64,000 nt of DNA from Chaenocephalus aceratus. Lineage: Eukaryota > Chordata > Actinopteri > Perciformes > Channichthyidae. How positions within the stretch are numbered: the stretch's first letter is position 1; each line of letters opens with the position of its first letter. The stretch covers positions 5,495,281 through 5,559,280 of the forward strand of contig CM043790.1 of NCBI GenBank assembly GCA_023974075.1. Direction: 5' to 3'. The position numbers and the translations under genes were made by a program. The notes under the pieces were generated by a model that worked only from the letters and a program-made list of their open reading frames with translations, searched no databases and was not told where the DNA came from. Of the stretch, positions 51,852 through 62,365 are shown in pieces.

Positions 51852-53832
51852 TAGGGCCGGGACTTTAACGCGTTAATTAAGATTAATTAATTACACAAAA
51901 ATTAACGCGTTAAAAAAATTAATGCATTTTAATCGCACTTATTTTTGCACAGCGGAACGTTTCTCACTGGATGAGTTTCAGGCGTACCGATTATACTGGA
52001 GCACCAACTAACGTTCATGACTTCAGCATGGACTTCAAACAACAACAAACCACGGTGAACAATAGTCAAACATGAACGAACAAGCTGATGAGACCGCTTT
52101 GGTCGGCCCCGTGGATGGGACATTTTGTTGTAAAAACGGACGGATGGAAGCGTCGATAAGAGCACAGTTGTGTGCAAATTATGCAAAAAAGAATGTGCAT
52201 ATCACCGCAGCACATCAAGCCTAAAGTATCACCTAAATGCAAAGCATGTAGCAGCTAGCGTGGACGTTAGCCCGACTCCGAGTGCAAGGAACCACACCCT
52301 GACCCAACCCACACTCAACCAGGTGACTGGTTTCAGGGCCAGGATAAGTAAGTCCACGTCTGAGAAAATAACCAACTCCCTGGCTCACTGACAGGGCTCG
52401 ACATTAAGGACTGCCCGATGGCCCGGGGCCATCTAGTATTTAGCTCGGGCAATGAAGCCTCACCTGCTGGTTGCCCGATCGGGCAATCTATTATGCCAGT
52501 ATCATGCAGCTCGCGGATCCAGTAATGAGTGACCCGACAGTAAAACTAAACATATCTATAACTAGTTTAGGTAGTTTGAGAGGTCATTAAAATAGCTACG
52601 TGTGATATTCTAACCTGAAGTGTGTGTTTTGTTCCGCTCACCGCTGCATGTGGTTATGCAGAGCTGCGTGTCGAGTCTCGACTCGTTAGCAGCAGCTGAT
52701 CTCTCTCTCCAGTCAGATTAGACTTCACTCGCTTTTATGTCCATATCGATCAGATCCAGCTAGTTCTAGCTAATGATATGACTACCTGCTTATTAAAAGA
52801 CAACTACACAATAAGTGTCGCTATGCAACCGGGTGAGGCCACAAAGTATAGCGCAGCATTATGCATTTGTTTACATGCCCACCAGAACCCCGAGGCATTA
52901 CCAACAGATCAACGCACAATCAACCCATACAGGACATCTCTTTCTCCACATTAAGTGTTAGACATTAGAGTTGACTATTCTTGTCTGTCACATACTCTTC
53001 TTGTCTGTCACATAAGTGGCGCAACTGAAGCGGTATTGCTCTAAAGGGAAATTATTTTGACCGAAGATATTTAGATTTGCCGGCTAACGGGAACTCTGAC
53101 GTGTGCTTCGCGGATGCGCTCGGCTCCTCTCGACTGCTGCTCGGGTCTGCTCGGTCAGCTTCCGGATGAGGAGGCATTCGTTCTACCAACTTACAGTAGT
53201 TAACATTACAAACATTTTTAACAGGGGCCATAATAGTGTAAATAATGTTTGTTTTGGCAGTTATAACTGAATGTAATGTTTTCTACTTTTTTCCATCTGG
53301 GAAGGCATTTGCCTTCATCAGATGGAAAGTGTTTTGACCAACAACTTAAGTATTTCTTATAGCTATGCAGGGCATGCAAGCGAGCAAACACAAACAAGAA
53401 CAAACAAACAAGTGAAATGAAGAATAAAATTGAAATTGTACAATATAATATTGTGGTGGTTCATCTTATAATTCAGTCTAGAGAATGCACCAGACAGCAT
53501 CTAAGACCTGCAAAAATCAAAATGTTATAGGGGGACGGAGGCCCCCCAAACCCTTCGTGCCATTTCGTCCGCGTGCATTTTTCAGGGCAATCTCTATTGG
53601 GCTCAGGGCCATCTGTAAATTAGCTTAGATGGCCCACAGGGCCATCTCCCAACATCCTTAATGTCATGCACTTGGACTGTAGACCACTTGGAGTAAAATC
53701 CATGTGAAAATTGCTTCTCACTGTTCTCAGGTCAAATATGTATATTTGATTAAAAATGCGATTAATTTCGATTAATTAATTACAAAGCCTCTAATTAATT
53801 AGATTAATTTTTTTAATCGAGTCCCGGCTCTA
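51852..53832 (+). mobile_element. hAT element with BED-finger remnant and 8-bp target duplication
   Basis: The terminal repeats tagggccgggactttaacgc and, inverted, tagagccgggactcgattaa bound a 1981-bp element. The flanks ataatgac (51844-51851) and ataattac (53833-53840) match in 7 of 8 bases. A BED-type zinc finger remnant lies at 52170-52391. No transposase catalytic region is left. Confidence 0.88.
52170..52391 (+). pseudogene. BED zinc-finger remnant of a hAT transposase
   Basis: CKLCKKECAYHRSTSSLKYH followed by LNAKH gives C-x2-C..H-x4-H, the ligand spacing of BED fingers at the N-terminus of hAT transposases. The frame continues for about 45 residues and stops. The rest of the transposase is deleted. 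Confidence 0.75.
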
Positions 53833-54507
53833 ATAATTACATATATATATAAAATAAAATAAAAGTACTAACCAGAGTTTTTCAAGATCAGATATAGGTC
53901 AAGAAAATGCATAGAGGAGGTATGGTGCTGGCTCATTAGCCCTCTCACTCTTCTTAGAATGATCCTGTGCAATTTTTAAAAGTTGAACTCCTATCCCCTT
54001 ATAAGCCAAAATAACAATAGCCCTTAATTAACACTAACAGTAGACAACGCCTTGTATGTTTGTAAATGAATATTTAAATTTACCCTCACACTGTTGATTC
54101 TATGTATTTTAAGTGTTTACAGCTTTTCTTTGTTCACAAGCCCTACAACTAAAGAGAACATCCTTAGTTATCACTATTAAAACCTAAATAAGATCTTTTT
54201 AAAATGAATATGAATACCCTCTTTGCAAGCAGATACTTCCTTGTAGTTAACAGTTTCACAAAAACTTGAAAAGAAACATCCTTAGCAAGCACAAATCATT
54301 TAAAACAAACCCTGAATCAAATCTAGAGAGGACAATAACGTTTTTAGGTGTCTTAGTGAGTGAAAATTAATGGCTGTTTTATTTAGTTTGAGCGTATTTC
54401 TATCTTCATCTAATTCCACCCCCACTATTTGCTGGCGTCATAGCCAAAGGAAGGGGTGGAGAAAAGGGGGAGAGGCCTGGGCTGGGAGGGGGGCTAGACA
54501 GTCTCAC

Positions 54508-54965
54508 GCATAACTTCAAAGAGACACCTAGATTAACATCAAAGGCTTATAACACACCAGTGTGAAATCACACCTGCCTGTTATAACACCTCACATCAAA
54601 GGGCAAAACATCAAAGGCTAATTAGATTAGTCAACTCTGAGGGGACAGGGGCCAGACAGCATAACTTCAAAGAGACTGCCTTAATCAACACCTAGATTAA
54701 CATCAGAGGCTTATATCACACCTACCTGTTATAACACCTCACATCAAAGGATTAGACTACAAAGGGGTATGAGGGGGCAGGGGCCCAGACAACATAACTT
54801 CAAAGAGACTGCCTTAATCAACACATCAAAGAATTAGACAACAAAGGCACTACACAGGGGGGCTTTTCACACCTACCTGTTATAACACCCATCAAAGGAT
54901 CTCGAACAAAGGGAGGCGGGACTTAGCTCATTAACATAATTGTACCCAATCACATCAAAGGATCT
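54508..54965 (+). repeat. Irregular tandem repeat, about 150-bp unit
   Basis: The segments ataacttcaaagagactgcc, acacctacctgttataacac and cacatcaaagg recur three to four times. At the end, atcaaaggatctcgaacaa.gggaggcgggaa repeats twice at about 64 bp. Confidence 0.8.
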
Positions 54966-55170
54966 CGAACAATGGGAGGCGGGAATTGCATAATTGGGGG
55001 CACATTTGTGCACATATATGCATTACAACTACTCTTAGTCAGATTGTATCTGCTGTGTCTTGCTCCAGTTCCATGCTACAGTGAAACTATTTTAGACCTG
55101 TGCATTGTTTATTAAATAGAACATTTCCTCTTTTCTAATCTGCTCTGTTTCACAAAGCAACACTAACACG
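54966..55170 (+). other. Possible LTR-like promoter/polyA segment
   Basis: A TATA-like catatatgcat (55014), a gct/ctt-rich stretch, and attaaat plus T/G-rich sequence (55110-55140) follow in the order expected of an LTR. No internal gag/pol, primer site or matching second LTR is present, so this is only a suggestion. Confidence 0.25.
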
Positions 55171-55742
55171 GATACAAGGGAGCATATTAAATGTTAAAGA
55201 GTTGGCTCACTGAAATAATAAAAAGACAACATTTCTCTGTTCTCTCCTAGTCATGCAGATAGTTTAGTTTTATGCATAGTTATTATTTTATAACCCTGCT
55301 ACTTTGGATAATTCAGAGTTCTCCTTGGGAATGACTTTGTTCCAATAAAAACAGAGATATATGCTGCTGCTTATTTTTTTTCTATGCTTTGAGCAGAACA
55401 CAACCATTTTAATTCCCCTTTATTGGATAGAGACAGAAGTCTCAGAGATTAAACATTTCAAAGAAAACCTAACCTACCATGAAAAACTGTACGATATTTC
55501 AATGAAGAATACTCCACCAGGCATGAACACAACAAACGAGTTCAAGTTGTGTTCTCCGGATCAGCCAAGCAGCTGAGCCCCTGTAGCAGCCTGGGGCTAA
55601 CGGAGCTAGCAGAGAGACAACTAGCAGTTTGGTACTTCCGTTTCATTACAATGACTTCCGTTGCAGCAAGAATCCCCCTCACACACATAGGGGAAACACA
55701 TGCACATTCCCTACTGAGAACCTTTCAGTTAAATGTTTTCAG

Positions 55743-55773
<31 letters not shown>

Positions 55774-55796
55774 GTTTTCCGTGAATGTGAGAGTAT

Positions 55797-56035
55797 TTCA
55801 GTAGTATGTGTGTGAGGTTAATTTTCAGTTGCGTGTGTGTGAGGTTTAATTTTCAGTTGTGTGTGTGTGAGGTTAATTTTCAGTAGTATGTGTGCAAGGT
55901 TTAATTTTCAGTTGTGTGTGTGTGAGGTGGTCAGTACTGAATGTGAGAGTATTTCAGTAGTGTGTGTGCAAGGCAGATGTTTTCAGTAGTGTGTGTGCAA
56001 GGCAGATGTTTTCAGTAGTGTGTGTGCAAGGTGAG
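55797..56035 (+). repeat. Minisatellite, about 35-bp unit (ttttcagt.gtgtgtgtg)
   Basis: About seven units combine ttttcagtagtgtgtgtg with either aggttaat or caaggcagatg. Two unit types are intermixed. Confidence 0.85.
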
Positions 56036-56103
56036 TTTGAATGTTGGCCTACACGGCCCCTCATAACAGCCTGAGAATGCCATGCTAGCTATGTGGAGCA
56101 TGT

Positions 56104-56213
<110 letters not shown>

Positions 56214-57259
56214 AAGCAGTAGTGCAGGGGGGTCTTAACAGATTAGTACGGGGGGCATGTCTCCAAGAGAGAAGCGACACGCTCTGCCCCCACTGAATTG
56301 GATTCTAACACCACATGGCATGCCGTGTGTGTGTCTGTGGGTGTGTGTGTGTGTGTGTGTGTGTTTGCATGCTCAGACTGACTGTCTGGCACAAGCCAGA
56401 TGGACAGACTCACCTCTGATGGTGATGGAAACAGTTTGGATGCATTAGGATGCCATCATGTAATGCATGTTATTGCTGTGACGTATTGGGGACTACTGTA
56501 TGTGTCATTGTGCGTGTGTGGTCATAGTGTTGCTGTGTGTTGTCTATTGGTTGTGATAGTGAGGTGACACTCCTACAGACCTACACTCGTCAGGGATAAA
56601 CTCAGCAATGACTACAAAGGTAATTGAAGTTGATGTTCAAAGGTTACATTGTCACACTTCCTGCTCCAGATTGCACACCTCTCAAGACCATTACATCCTG
56701 CGGGTGTACGCTCAGGAATGAGTCTAAACCCAGAAAGCATTTCCCCTCATCTGGAAGTCCACCGTTTTGACCATGTTTGTGGTTAGACGCCTGACATAAG
56801 GTCTGTGGTTAACATAAGCTGAAGGGATTTTTGCGTTTTGTACTAGAAAATAAAAAACATGTAGTTACCATCAATATAAGTTTGCCACATGTTATTTTCT
56901 TCAATATTCCAAAATCAAATGGTAACATCCCATTGCTTTGTGTCGAGGGAGCCCGGCCTACACACATACATCATCCCTACACCACTCTGATGAAGATCTA
57001 GAGTTAGTAAAGGGTTTCAGCTCTAACCGGCTGAGACACACTGCAGGCAGAGCCTTACCAAAACTATTAGAAATGCATTCTTAAACTGGCTGAGCGGGGC
57101 CTGATACACTGGGAGACATTCGGACTATCTGTGGTGAGCACAGAGCAGAATTATACTTTAATGTTAACAGAGAATGTTTCAGATATTCAGATAACAGCAC
57201 ACAGGCTGTGAGAGGAACACATGGACAATGAGAAGAACCACAACTATTCCTACTTCAAT

Positions 57260-57260
<1 letters not shown>

Positions 57261-57309
<49 letters not shown>

Positions 57310-57418
57310 TATGTCCACAGATATGAGTGGGAGAGTGCCAGACAGCCGTGTTGACTTCATTAGTCTCCAGTTAATCTCTCAGCATGTGGTGCAGAATTTA
57401 GGCTCGCACACTTGACAG

Positions 57419-57459
<41 letters not shown>
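57261..57459. repeat. (GT)n and (CA)n tracts facing each other
   Basis: (TG)24 at 57261-57308 and (CA)19 at 57422-57459 are 113 bp apart and complementary, so they could pair as a hairpin stem. Confidence 0.9.
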
Positions 57460-57463
<4 letters not shown>

Positions 57464-58362
57464 CATTGCTAGCTTACTCTGTGTTGATGTGTGTGATGGA
57501 TTTGAGTCACGCAGACATGCTCCTCTTCACATGACTCTGACAGCTGAATAAAGGGGAACCCGTTTTCAAAATGAATATGAGGAATACATGTTACTTACAT
57601 GTTTACTCTGGTTTCTTATTATCCTAGTGTGAACCCTTATGTGTACTGTCCTGAGTTTCACTCTCATCCTGTTGCTGCTGAACACCTGCATTCCCCCAGG
57701 GACTAATACAGGTGCATCTCATCTTACGGTGTGAGACAGTCCGTGAAGTTAAGTAAACATGAACAATAACTCATTTCTATGGAAACGGGGTGACTGACTT
57801 GAGTATATAGGGACAAGTTTAAAAACTACACCAACTACAACATAATAATAATAATTATTCATTAAGACTCAAAACCCCCAAATCAAGCAGCTTTAGATCC
57901 GATCCAGTGTGAGACTTACTTCAACAGCAAGGGAAGGGAAAGGGCCTAGTTTCCACACTCTGATATAGAAGTGAGGGATCGGGATTCGCATCACGCAAGC
58001 GTTCAGAATGTTACGTTTTCAAATGCAAAGTGTTCAGATCTGTCGGTTGTGGGAAAACAGAAAGAACTTTCCTTTCTCATCATCACAGCCGTTATAACTC
58101 ACATGCTGCATGGCATGACGTGTGCTGGATACTTCATCAACATCCCCCCAGACTCTCCAGTTCTCCTGTGAACTACCTCCTTTGTAACAAATATAATATT
58201 AAGGAACTGTTTGATTTGTGTTACACCTGCACAATCACATGGCCTGTGCAGTCGCTGCTGCTGCTGCTGCACACACTGGCTGTGCACACACGCACAGGAT
58301 CAGCTCGAGAATACTTTACATTATTATTTTCAAAACCCCACTCACTGGAATATGTATTGTAG

Positions 58363-58364
<2 letters not shown>

Positions 58365-58411
<47 letters not shown>

Positions 58412-58556
58412 GTAAGAGGGCTCGAGATGGGAATACACAAAATAACCGTGCACCAACATGCGCCTGATTTTTCAAGTCCTCTACGCAAACGCTCTTTCAT
58501 CACACACATTGATGGTGTACAGCTGTCCCTGTGTGTGTGTGTGTGTGTGTGTGTGT
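58365..58556. repeat. Two (GT)n microsatellites
   Basis: Runs lie at 58365-58407 and 58531-58556. Confidence 0.9.
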
Positions 58557-58678
58557 CAGAGTGTTAAGCCAGGAGTCTCTGCGACACGTGGCTGCTGACA
58601 CACCCTTACTAACATCAATGCCTTTGATGACAGCTGTCAGCTGACACTACAGCTTGACTTCCTGACACCCCCACCCCC

Positions 58679-58770
<92 letters not shown>
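58679..58770. repeat. (CA)n microsatellite
   Basis: About 45 units preceded by a C-run. Confidence 0.97.
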
Positions 58771-58772
<2 letters not shown>

Positions 58773-59009
58773 GATATCTTGAGACCATTTATTAGCTTTT
58801 TCATTATCTGTAATATCTGACGACTAAGCATTCTCCATATGCTGATGATGCTGATGATCCTATTGGTTAACAGCACGGTACATCACACACACGCATGTGT
58901 AATCCGTGTGCATCAAAACTAGTTTAGTCCAGACGCCCTCTGGCCTTCAGGGAAATCAGATCCCACTCTCTTTGTGTTGCTTAACCAATAAAGACATCTA
59001 CATTAAAGA

Positions 59010-62000
59010 GGACATAATAATAATAATACATTTATTTTGTTAGCGCTATTACAGGTGCTCAAAGACGCTTTACAGATATAGTGAAAAGAAAAGAACAACA
59101 AATAAATATATATAGTTAAAGTTAAATAATAGAAAAACAATCACACATTAAAAGCCAGATTGAAGAGGTGAGTGTTTTGAAGGTGGTGAGGTCAGGGCCG
59201 TCTCTGGTGGGTTGGGGGAGTGAGTTCCAGAGGGAGGGGCAGCGACGCAGAAGGCTCTGTCCCCCCAGGTCTGGTGATTGATGTGGGTGGGGATGGATAG
59301 GAGGTTGGCTTCTGATGAGCGGAGGCAGCGGGAAGGGGCGTGGTGGTGCAGCAGGTCTGTGAGGTAGGGGGGGGGGGCGTGGTGGTGCAGCAGGTCTGTG
59401 AGGTAGGGGGGGGGGCGTGGTGGTGCAGCAGGTCTGTGAGGTAGGGGGGGGTGTGGTGGTGCAGCAGGTCTGTGAGGTAGGGGGGGGCGTGGTGGTGCAG
59501 CAGGTCTGTGAGGTAGGGGGGGGGCGTGGTGGTGCAGCAGGTCTGTGAGGTAGGGGGGGGGGGGCGTGGTGGTGCAGCAGGTCTGTGAGGTAGGGGGGGG
59601 GGGCGTGGTGGTGCAGCAGGTCTGTGAGGTAGGGGGGGGTGTGGTGGTGCAGCAGGTCTGTGAGGTAGGGGGGGGCGTGGTGGTGCAGCAGGTCTGTGAG
59701 GTAGGGGGGGGGGGGCGTGGTGTGCAGCAGGTCTGTGAGGTAGGGGGGGGGGCGTGGTGGTGCAGCAGGTCTGTGAGGTAGGGGGGGTGTGGTGGTGCAG
59801 CAGGTCTGTGAGGTAGGGGGGGGCGTGGTGGTGCAGCAGGTCTGTGAGGTAGGGGGGGGGCGTGGTGGTGCAGCAGGTCTGTGAGGTAGGGGGGGGGGGG
59901 CGTGGTGGTGCAGCAGGTCTGTGAGGTAGGGGGGGGGGGGCGTGGTGGTGCAGCAGGTCTGTGAGGTAGGGGGGGGTGTGGTTGGGTGCAGCAGGTCTGT
60001 GAGGTAGGGGGGGCGTGGTGGTGCAGCAGGTCTGTGAGGTAGGGGGGGCGTGGTGGTGCAGCAAGTCTGTGAGGTAGGGGGGGTGTGGTGGTGCAGCAGG
60101 TCTGTGAGGTAGGGGGGGGCATGGTGGTGCAGCAGGTCTGTGAGGTAGGGGGGGGGCGTGGTGGTGGCAGCAGGTCTGTGAGGTAGGGGGGGGGGTGTGG
60201 TGGTGCAGCAGGTCTGTGAGGTAGAGGGGGGCGTGGTGTTGCAGCAGGTCTGTGAGGTAGGGGGGGGCATGGTGGTGCAGCAGGTCTGTGAGGTAGGGGG
60301 GGCGTGGTGGTGCAGCAGGTCTGTGAGGTAGGGGGGGGCGTGGTGGTGCAGCAGGTCTGTGAGGTAGGGGGGGGGGCGTGGTGGTGCAGCAGGTCTGTGA
60401 GGTAGGGGGGGGGCGTGGTGGTGCAGCAGGTATGTGAGGTAGGGGGGGGCGTGGTGGTGCAGCAGGTCTGTGAGGTAGGGGGGGGCGTGGTGGTGCAGCA
60501 GGTATGTGAGGTAGGGGGGGGCGTGGTGGTGCAGCAGGTCTGTGAGGTAGGGGGGGGCATGGTGGTGCAGCAGGTATGTGAGGTAGGGGGGGGCATGGTG
60601 GTGCAGCAGGTCTGTGAGGTAGGGGGGGGCGTGGTGGTGCAGCAGGTCTGTGAGGTAGGGGGGGGCATGGTGGTGCAGCAGGTCTGTGAGGTAGGGGGGG
60701 GGCGTGGTGGTGCAGCAGGTATGTGAGGTAGGGGGGGGGCGTGGTGGTGCAGCAGGTCTGTGAGGTAGGGGGGGGGCGTGGTGGTGCAGCAGGTATGTGA
60801 GGTAGGGGGGGGCGTGGGTGGTGCAGCAGGTCTGTGAGGTAGGGGGGGGCATGGTGGTGCAGCAGGTATGTGAGGTAGGGGGGGGCGTGGTGGTGCAGCA
60901 GGTCTGTGAGGTAGGGGGGGGGCGTGGTGGTGCAGCAGGTCTGTGAGGTAGGGGGGGGGGCGTGGTGGTGCAGCAGGTATGTGAGGTAGGGGGGGGGCGT
61001 GGTGGTGCAGCAGGTCTGTGAGGTAGGGGGGGGGCGTGGTGGTGCAGCAGGTATGTGAGGTAGGGGGGGGGCGTGGTGGTGCAGCAGGTCTGTGAGGTAG
61101 GGGGGGGGGCGTGGTGGTGCAGCAGGTATGTGAGGTAGGGGGGGGCGTGGTGGTGCAGCAGGTCTGTGAGGTATGGGGGGGCATGGTGGTGCAGCAGGTA
61201 TGTGAGGTAGGGGGGGGCGTGGTGGTGCAGCAGGTCTGTGAGGTAGGGGGGGGCGTGGTGGTGCAGCAGGTCTGTGAGGTAGGGGGGGGCGTGGTGGTGC
61301 AGCAGGTCTGTGAGGTAGGGGGGGGTGTGGTGGTGCAGCAGGTCTGTGAGGTAGGGGGGGCGTGGTGGTGCAGCAGGTCTGTGAGGTAGGGGGGGGTGTG
61401 GTGGTGCAGCAGGTCTGTGAGGTAGGGGGGTGTGGTGGTGCAGCAGCAGGTCTGTGAGGTAGGGGGGGGCGTGGTGGTGCAGCAGGTCTGTGAGGTAGGG
61501 GGGTGTGGTGGTGCAGCAGGTCTGTGAGGTAGGGGGGTGTGGTGGTGCAGCAGGTCTGTGAGGTAGGGGGGGGGCGTGGTGGTGCAGCAGGTCTGTGAGG
61601 TAGGGGGGGGGTGTGGTGGTGCAGCAGGTCTGTGAGGTAGGGGGGGGGGCGTGGTGGTGCAGCAGCAGGTCTGTGAGGTAGGGGGGGGGTGTGGTGGTGC
61701 AGCAGGTCTGTGAGGTAGGGGGGGGGGGCGTGGTGGGTGCAGCAGGTCTGTGAGGTAGGGGGGGGGGGCGTGGTGGTGCAGCAGGTCTGTGAGGTAGGGG
61801 GGGGCGTGGTGGTGCAGCAGGTCTGTGAGGTAGGGGGGGGGGGGGTGTGGTGGTGCAGCACGTCTGTGAGGTAGGGGGGGGGGGCGTGGTGGTGCAGCAG
61901 GTCTGTGAGGTAGGGGGGGGGGGGGTGTGGTGGTGCAGCAGGTCTGTGAGTTGGGGGGGCTGGTTGTTGAGGGCTTTGTGAGTAATCAGGAGGACTTCGA

Positions 62001-62030
62001 AGTGGATTCGTTGACGGACGGGAGTGTTGT
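59010..62030 (-). mobile_element. LINE 3' end carrying an internal minisatellite expansion
   Basis: On the minus strand the 5' side (62030-61950) reads FEVLLITHKALNNQPPQLTD. The 3' side (59340-59150) reads RCLRSSEANLLSIPTHIN and GDRAFCVAAP, followed by a UTR ending in attattatt repeats at 59010-59030. Together these are the C-terminal end of a fish LINE reverse transcriptase (pattern FK.L.LTYKALN..P.YL.DLL...R.LRS). The 35-bp array separates the two halves. Confidence 0.75.
59336..61955. repeat. 2.6-kb minisatellite, about 70 units of about 35 bp
   Basis: The unit gtggtgcagcaggtctgtga plus ggtagggggggcgtg repeats with a variable G-run (6 to 13). No stop occurs on the minus strand in any frame, which creates open frames of up to 971 codons. 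Unit variants include ggtatgtgag and catggtg. Confidence 0.97.
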
Positions 62031-62034
62031 GGTG

Positions 62035-62365
62035 ACATGTGATGCTTCATATCAGCATGTAGTGTCTCTCCTGGGACATGTCTCCATGCTTTACTGTTCA
62101 AAAGCACCTCTTTTCACCCTCTGTCTGAAACCAGAGCCCAGTCTGCTCTGATTGGTTAGCTGGCCGGCTCTGTTGTAATTGGTCAACCGCTTAGAGATGT
62201 CCCGCCCCCTTAGACTTTCACGTATGCCAGACAATTGAAGCGCAAGTGTTAGTGATGTCACTTTCGGGGGAACACAGGGATTGTAGCCTTTGCAGACCAT
62301 TGACGTGCACACAAACCTGTAGACCACTACAGGAGAGAACACAAAGAACACGGGCCTCTTTAACC
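62035..62365 (-). repeat. Dispersed repeat family A, copy in inverse orientation
   Basis: Read on the minus strand, it contains gggcgggacatctct, aaccaatcagagcagactgg and agcatggagacatgtccc, as at 1-317. Confidence 0.7.

Noticed and set aside
59192..62107. 971-, 678- and 576-codon open frames (Pro/His/Leu-rich) on the minus strand
   Set aside because: All three frames are open because the 35-bp repeat unit lacks stops. No splice sites or start context support a gene, and the composition is repeat-driven.
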